Below, piece by piece: positions 43,078-47,258 of a stretch of DNA of 47,258 bases. The notes under the pieces were generated by a model. It did no database searches, was not told the origin of the DNA, and saw nothing but the letters and a program-made list of their open reading frames with translations. The first letter of the stretch is position 1; the number at the start of each line of letters is the position of its first letter. Origin of the DNA: Carboxylicivirga marina (GTDB lineage Bacteria; Bacteroidota; Bacteroidia; Bacteroidales; Marinilabiliaceae); assembly GCF_016612505.1 (NCBI RefSeq), contig NZ_JAENRR010000038.1, positions 1 through 47,258 of the forward strand, read 5' to 3'. Both the position numbers and the translations under genes were made by a program.

Positions 43078-44295
43078 TGATCTATAATTGCGGTTTCTAT
43101 TTTATCAAGCGACATTTTTTTGGTTTCAACCAATCGGTTTTCAAATAAAAAATAACTCGTGATTAAGACTACTAAACTAGTAATGGACACAATATAAACC
43201 AGGTATTCTGAATCAAAAATTGAAGGGTATATAGCTGCATTGTTTATCGTATTCGGCACCCAGCAAATCAATGCAAATAAAATCATACCTCGTCCTCTAA
43301 TCGCATTTGGCAGATACTCTAATATAATGATTGTTGCAGTTGTGGTGATAGTATAAATTGATAAGAAATAATATAAACATATAGAGACCCAAACTACCAT
43401 CGGACTATTTGCTACCAAAGAGACCACAATAATTATGGCAGCAAATATCATAAGAGCAATCATTCCAAATTGTAAAAGCCCTTTTCTACCAAAATAATCT
43501 ATCGATAAAACGCCTGTTATAGCGGCGACAAGCCAAATAGCAAGAGAGATGGTATCTATATAGTTTCTTTGAACATCTATGGATTTTTGGAGTAACATCA
43601 GAAAAAACAGTTGCGAATTAGCGAATGATAACAGAATAGCCAATACAATCATAGCAAGTAATAATTTTTTCCTAATTGGCTTAAAAAAGTAGCTAAATGT
43701 TAAAGCGTTTCTTGACTCATTTATTCGTGAACCTGGCAGATACTTTATCACCAACAAAATCAATAATGGCAGGATAAAATAGGGTATTTGAAGGTGTGCA
43801 TATGTAATATCCAATTCAGCGATGTTGATTTCGAATGAACCATACCAATAACGGTAAATCAATACACCAACAATGGAGATATTAAGAAATCCAAACAGAA
43901 TCTTTCCTCGGTGCAATGGATTGGCAACTTCGGTAATTAAAACCTTGAAACCAATCATCAGATAACCAAAAGTAAAACACAGTACGAAGCGTTGAAGAAT
44001 AATTAAAATGAACGAATCATTAAACTGTAATATTAAGCTAACAACAGATAGGCCTATTAAATCAACTAAGGCGATTTTTTTTAAAATTCCATTTATCAAT
44101 GGCTAAGCCCCCAATTAAAACTCCAATAGCACTCGCTAAAAAAGTGGTTAAATTAAAAAGCTGTTGATACCACATATATGTACCTTCATCAGATAATAAG
44201 TGACGGTATAAAATGGATGCGCTATTATCAAATCCTTGTAGAATTGGAATAATACATAGGCAAAGAAACACTAAAAAAGTTGTTGTTGTCTTCAT
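43059..44295 (-). pseudogene. MFS transporter (sugar-porter-like), split by a frameshift at an A8 tract
   Basis: Two overlapping frames together encode one MFS protein of about 411 residues. The first frame (44295 to about 44080) gives two membrane segments and GGLAIDKWNFKK, the MFS loop 2-3 signature. The second (to 43059) gives the other ten segments and the loop PNAIRGRGM, ending FENRLVETKKMSLDKIE, as in sugar porters. The break is at eight A on the coding strand (44075-44082 as T8 on the plus strand); seven A would restore IALVDLIGLSV in frame. Options are a true mutation, slippage-based on/off control, transcriptional slippage or a sequencing error. Confidence 0.75.
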
Positions 44296-44385
44296 TATGG
44301 GTCGATTAAAAAGATGTATGTATTACAATGATGCACAACAAAAAGTTGCTCAATGCAAGATGTATGATATGCCAGATTATTTTCA

Positions 44386-44721
44386 TTACATGACTGCTCT
44401 AATTAACAGAAACAGTGCTATACCCCAGGTCAATAAACCCACCCAATTGCTCTTTACCTTAATTAAGTGATAATGGTATATCGAACTTGGAATACCCAAT
44501 AGAATCAAACCTGCAATCAAGGCGGTGGTGTTCCACCCATCATCGATTAACTCAAAATAGCCATCGAATACAAAACCATAGATTATAAAAGCGTTGATGT
44601 TGAGCATGTCATAAATAGCCAGTATCTTAAGTAAGGTTGACTGATTGTATTTCTTGTTTTTTAAATATTCTAATACCGTGTAGGCAATAATGGCAATGGC
44701 TGGTAGATAGATAAATGGCAT
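44386..44721 (-). CDS. Small multi-pass membrane protein of unknown function
   Basis: The protein has 111 residues with three or four membrane segments (about 1-18, 36-54, 63-82 and 91-109). FIYLPAIAIIAYTVLEYLKN begins it and WVGLLTWGIALFLLIRAVM ends it. No family is recognised. It lies about 90 bp upstream of the split transporter gene on the same strand. Confidence 0.65.
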   Translation of the reverse strand: MPFIYLPAIAIIAYTVLEYLKNKKYNQSTLLKILAIYDMLNINAFIIYGFVFDGYFELIDDGWNTTALIAGLILLGIPSSIYHYHLIKVKSNWVGLLTWGIALFLLIRAVM

Positions 44722-44920
44722 AGGTAGATAAATTTAGCTAACTGATTTTTCTCTTTCTTAAAAATGCACAATACCAAACACTTAACCAAGCCTCTTACGT
44801 ATTAAAATATTATGAATACTTTTTCACACCCAATAAAACCATGACATTTATCATATTGACATTCACAATTAACTCCCATAATTTGCCGCCTTGTAATCGT
44901 TTAGCCTAAAAACAATTTTC

Positions 44921-45562
44921 ATGAACAAATCTCACGACCGCTACTGGCGGATGTTTAATAATGTGGAGACGGTGCTGGATGAAAACAGTGCTGTCTGGAC
45001 ACCGGTTCCGATTATAACGGAACAGAAGAACCTGCTGGATGAACTCATCCAGCGCATTGAAGGGGTATATGGCAATAACCATGCTGATGCAAACGCCATT
45101 ACCCGTAATAAAGCCAACATTAAAGAAGCCTTGATGATGAAAGCCTCTATTCTGGCAGCTGCGCTTTATGTATATGGCGACATGACAAACAATGAGGTGC
45201 TAAAGAGCTTTAAAAAGGTAAGTAAGTGGAACCTTGATAATATGAAGGAAACAGAGTTGGTATCAACGACTCAGTCCATTATACAAGCGGCTAACGAAAA
45301 CCGGGAAGCTTTAGCGCCTTTTGCAGTGGCAGAGCCGCAAATTACTGAGCTTGAAACCTCACTGGATGATTTCAGCGCATTGATTGGCCAGGCGCGTAAC
45401 GTGCGTAACAATGTATACGCCAACATCAAAGAGGCCGACCAGCTATTTGACGAAGCCAATAACTTGCTTCGTAACCGAATGGATAAAGTGATGCGTCTGT
45501 TTGAAATTAACAACCCTAAGTTTTTCGATCTATACACGCGTGCCCGTGTGATAGTCAACTAA
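44921..45562 (+). CDS. All-helical protein of unknown function, GC-richer than neighbours
   Basis: The protein has 213 residues, no signal peptide or membrane segment, and is predicted to be almost entirely helical (for example LLDELIQRIEGVYGNN, EADQLFDEANNLLRNRMDKV). It ends PKFFDLYTRARVIVN; similar about 200-residue proteins ending in ARxIVD are, to my memory, common in Bacteroidota with unknown function. Codons and base composition are visibly more GC-rich than in nearby genes, suggesting transfer or strong expression. A good terminator and then the second 21-bp array follow. Confidence 0.75.
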   Translation: MNKSHDRYWRMFNNVETVLDENSAVWTPVPIITEQKNLLDELIQRIEGVYGNNHADANAITRNKANIKEALMMKASILAAALYVYGDMTNNEVLKSFKKVSKWNLDNMKETELVSTTQSIIQAANENREALAPFAVAEPQITELETSLDDFSALIGQARNVRNNVYANIKEADQLFDEANNLLRNRMDKVMRLFEINNPKFFDLYTRARVIVN

Positions 45563-45590
45563 ACCAGACTTCTAAACGATTACAGTACAC

Positions 45591-45625
45591 AAACACCCAA
45601 AGACGATGCTCTGCGGGTGTTTTTT
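45591..45625 (+). terminator. Rho-independent terminator after the helical protein gene
   Basis: AAACACCC (45591-45598) pairs with GGGTGTTT (45615-45622) with a 16-nt loop, and the T-run extends to 45625. Confidence 0.75.
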
Positions 45626-45630
45626 AGTGC

Positions 45631-45861
45631 ACTATTACACAAGTAACTTTACGGATTAATCAATTAAAACGCCGGAACGTCCAACATTTATTACGGGGTA
45701 AACAAAACACTTGACGGATTAAACCCCGCGAGTACCAGGTTGTACAATCAACAAGGCGGACTAGCCACCAAAGTATACGGATTGAACATTACTTATAGCG
45801 GATCGTACAATCAACCTAACGGGTTGGCTGATTGAACTGACGGGTTGGCAGTTGCTTTTCG
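45631..45861. repeat. Degenerate tandem array with 21-bp period, 10-11 units (array 2)
   Basis: Units begin CGG, most often CGGATT or CGGGTT. The first base falls at 45652, 45673, 45694, 45715, 45736, 45757, 45778, 45799, 45820 and 45841: nine intervals of exactly 21 bp; 45631 is a probable weaker unit. In one plus-strand frame the units read as seven-residue repeats with G-L first (for example GLNPAST, GLATKVY, GLNITYS), but stop codons interrupt it in units one and nine and there is no start. The array lies between a terminator and the next lipoprotein gene. Confidence 0.8.
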
Positions 45862-45918
45862 TGTTGTGCTTTTTTTTACCACCTTTATACGGTACGATTA
45901 TTCAATGACACCATCTTT

Positions 45919-46959
45919 ATGAAACACTTCTTTTATATTCTGCTTAGCATAGTGCTATTTTATAGTTGCAAGCAGCAATCGCATCCAAGGTTTGTCTTCA
46001 ACGAAATAGAAACACCTACCCAGGCCTCCATTCGAGGTTTATGCGTTGTTGATGAGCAGTGCCTTTGGTTGTCGGGATCGGGTGGCACAGTTCTTAGAAG
46101 CATGGATGGCGGACAACACTGGAAGGATTGTTCAATAGCTTCAGAAGCAAAAAATGATTTCCGAAGCATACATGCCTTTGATTCGCTGCGTGCCATTGTA
46201 ATTGGCATTAATAACCCGGCTGTAATTTATTCAACATCCGATGGTGGTACAAACTGGAATACCATGGACACTTTGGTTGCCGATGGCTTATTTTTTAACT
46301 CCCTAAAATTTGCCGATGACTTGCACGGTCTGGCGGTTTCCGATCCTATTGATGGTCGTTTTTTAATAATCAGGACAGAAGACGGTGGTATGAACTGGAC
46401 AAAGTGCGAAACGATTCCAATGGCGCTTACCGGCGAAAGTAATTTTGCTGCTTCTAACACCTGTATTGAGTTTTTACCAAACGGTAAAGCCTGGATGGCC
46501 AGTGGCGGAAGTACGGCCAGAGTTTATTCAAGCAACAACTATGGCAAAACATGGACGGCTTACAATACCCCTATAAAAGTGCAGCATGAAGCGGATGGCA
46601 TATATTCAATCGCTTTTAATGACCAGCTGCATGGAATAATGGTTGGTGGCAATTATGAGCATCCCGAGCGAAACGACAGCATTGCTGCCTTTACCAATGA
46701 TGGAGGTAGTAACTGGCAACAATGCGATAAAATGCCACAGGGCTTTCGTTCCTGCGTACAACACTTTAGCGATGGCACTAGGTCAATAGCAATTGCCATG
46801 GGCAAAACCGGTTTTGATTATTCAACCGATAATGGACAAAGCTGGCATGCAGGCAACAATAATGGCTACTACACTATACGACCGATTCCCGGTCAACTGA
46901 GCGCTTACACTGCTGGCTCAAATGGACGACTGGCTCATATGCAAATCAAAATGCAATAG
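45919..46959 (+). CDS. Ycf48/BNR-repeat-like beta-propeller lipoprotein
   Basis: The protein has 346 residues with a lipoprotein signal (FYILLSIVLFYSC, Cys17). Several repeats contain Asp-box-like motifs: RSMDGGQHWKD, STSDGGTNWNT, RTEDGGMNWTK, SNNYGKTWTA, TNDGGSNWQQ and STDNGQSWHA, which fit a six- or seven-bladed propeller of the Ycf48/BNR kind. WLSGSGGTVLRS and GLAVSDPIDGRF are typical of this family in Bacteroidota. It is probably an outer-membrane or surface lipoprotein; its partner is unknown. Confidence 0.88.
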   Translation: MKHFFYILLSIVLFYSCKQQSHPRFVFNEIETPTQASIRGLCVVDEQCLWLSGSGGTVLRSMDGGQHWKDCSIASEAKNDFRSIHAFDSLRAIVIGINNPAVIYSTSDGGTNWNTMDTLVADGLFFNSLKFADDLHGLAVSDPIDGRFLIIRTEDGGMNWTKCETIPMALTGESNFAASNTCIEFLPNGKAWMASGGSTARVYSSNNYGKTWTAYNTPIKVQHEADGIYSIAFNDQLHGIMVGGNYEHPERNDSIAAFTNDGGSNWQQCDKMPQGFRSCVQHFSDGTRSIAIAMGKTGFDYSTDNGQSWHAGNNNGYYTIRPIPGQLSAYTAGSNGRLAHMQIKMQ

Positions 46960-47001
46960 TTAATGAGGTAACTATTTATACCAGATTTTAATATTGACAA
47001 T

Positions 47002-47070
47002 AATGTTGTCGCAAAATAAAGGTACTGAATGGGCTATTCGCCCAATTGATAAAATATTTAGGACAACATT
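47002..47070. repeat. Nested inverted repeats after the propeller gene
   Basis: AATGTTGTC (47002-47010) and GACAACATT (47062-47070) form a perfect 9-bp inverted pair. Between them TGGGC (47030-47034) and GCCCA (47040-47044) form an inner hairpin. GACAA/TTGTC (46996-47010) is a further local pair. The region could be a structured transcript end or part of a mobile element. Confidence 0.4.
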
Positions 47071-47143
47071 CATTTAGAACGTATTGAAAAAGACAACTAT
47101 TAAAGACGGTTAAAAAAGAGCCTGATGCTAACATCGGGGAACG

Positions 47144-47258
47144 TTAGGTAGTGCCACTATCTTCATTGGGGTAAAGTAGATAGGGTGCAGTTCTCATATT
47201 ACGCAGCATTTTTAGTGTAGTATACGTCAGAAAAATGTTTCCAAAAACCATCCCATCT
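47144..47258 (-). CDS. Possible C-terminal end of a gene running off the window
   Basis: On the minus strand a frame stays open for 37 codons from the window edge to a TAA at 47146-47144, ending KMLRNMRTAPYLLYPNEDSG and TT. No motif identifies it. It is short enough to be chance. Confidence 0.25.
   Translation of the reverse strand, partial: DGMVFGNIFLTYTTLKMLRNMRTAPYLLYPNEDSGTT

Noticed and set aside
1-47258. tRNA, rRNA or riboswitch
   Set aside because: I scanned gaps for tRNA T-arm signatures and common riboswitch cores by eye and saw none; a covariance-model search would be decisive.

Overview
The window looks like a chromosomal segment of an AT-rich Bacteroidota bacterium, most likely a marine or sediment relative of the Marinilabiliales (inference from gene content, not from a marker-gene search). 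Support: several good matches to the Bacteroidota promoter form TAnnTTTG, weak Shine-Dalgarno sites, two DUF5916 proteins, LytS/LytTR regulators, many lipoprotein signals and an RRM protein with a Gly/Arg-rich tail. No rRNA, tRNA, CRISPR array, prophage or complete insertion sequence was recognised.

Layout. 209-2925 (-): ECF sigma factor, single-pass anti-sigma-like protein, membrane lipoprotein and cyclophilin-type PPIase lipoprotein, nearly overlapping (envelope-stress-like operon). 3248-10442 (+): MacB-type ABC exporter (ATPase, two FtsX-like permeases), two HlyD/MacA adaptors and a TolC-like channel. Two copies of a palindromic operator-like site lie between these divergent operons. 10583-14239 (+): tsaB, a DUF3108 protein, efp and a SpoIIE-type phosphatase; 14291-15583 (-): tyrS. 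15829-22427 (+): DUF5916 protein, two small exported proteins, M28 peptidase and POT-family peptide transporter, suggesting peptide scavenging. 22694-24868: RRM protein (-), an 886-bp gap, NUDIX hydrolase and a small membrane protein. 25028-29310: second DUF5916 protein (-) divergent from a LytS/LytTR two-component pair. 29648-33652 (+): RarD, ElaA-like acetyltransferase, a small protein and an OmpR-type two-component system. 34079-36615 (+): a small exported protein with an ordered set of direct repeats in its promoter, then two paralogous exported proteins built of tandem beta-galactosidase-like sugar-binding modules. 36817-44721 (-): lipoproteins and unknowns, a tocopherol-cyclase-like protein, a radical SAM/SPASM enzyme, a DUF1287 protein, DUF6155 and an MFS transporter split by a frameshift at an A8 tract. 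44921-46959 (+): a GC-richer helical protein and a Ycf48/BNR-like lipoprotein.

The least explained structures are two degenerate tandem arrays with a strict 21-bp period, at about 23223-23770 (some 25 units) and 45631-45861 (10-11 units). Units differ strongly in sequence, but 13 and 9 successive intervals respectively are exactly 21 bp. Neither array keeps an intact reading frame and neither is a CRISPR. The period equals seven codons or two turns of B-DNA. I treat these as the best candidates for an undescribed element. Second are the helically phased TGACA repeats at 33962-34009, next to an OmpR-type response regulator gene.
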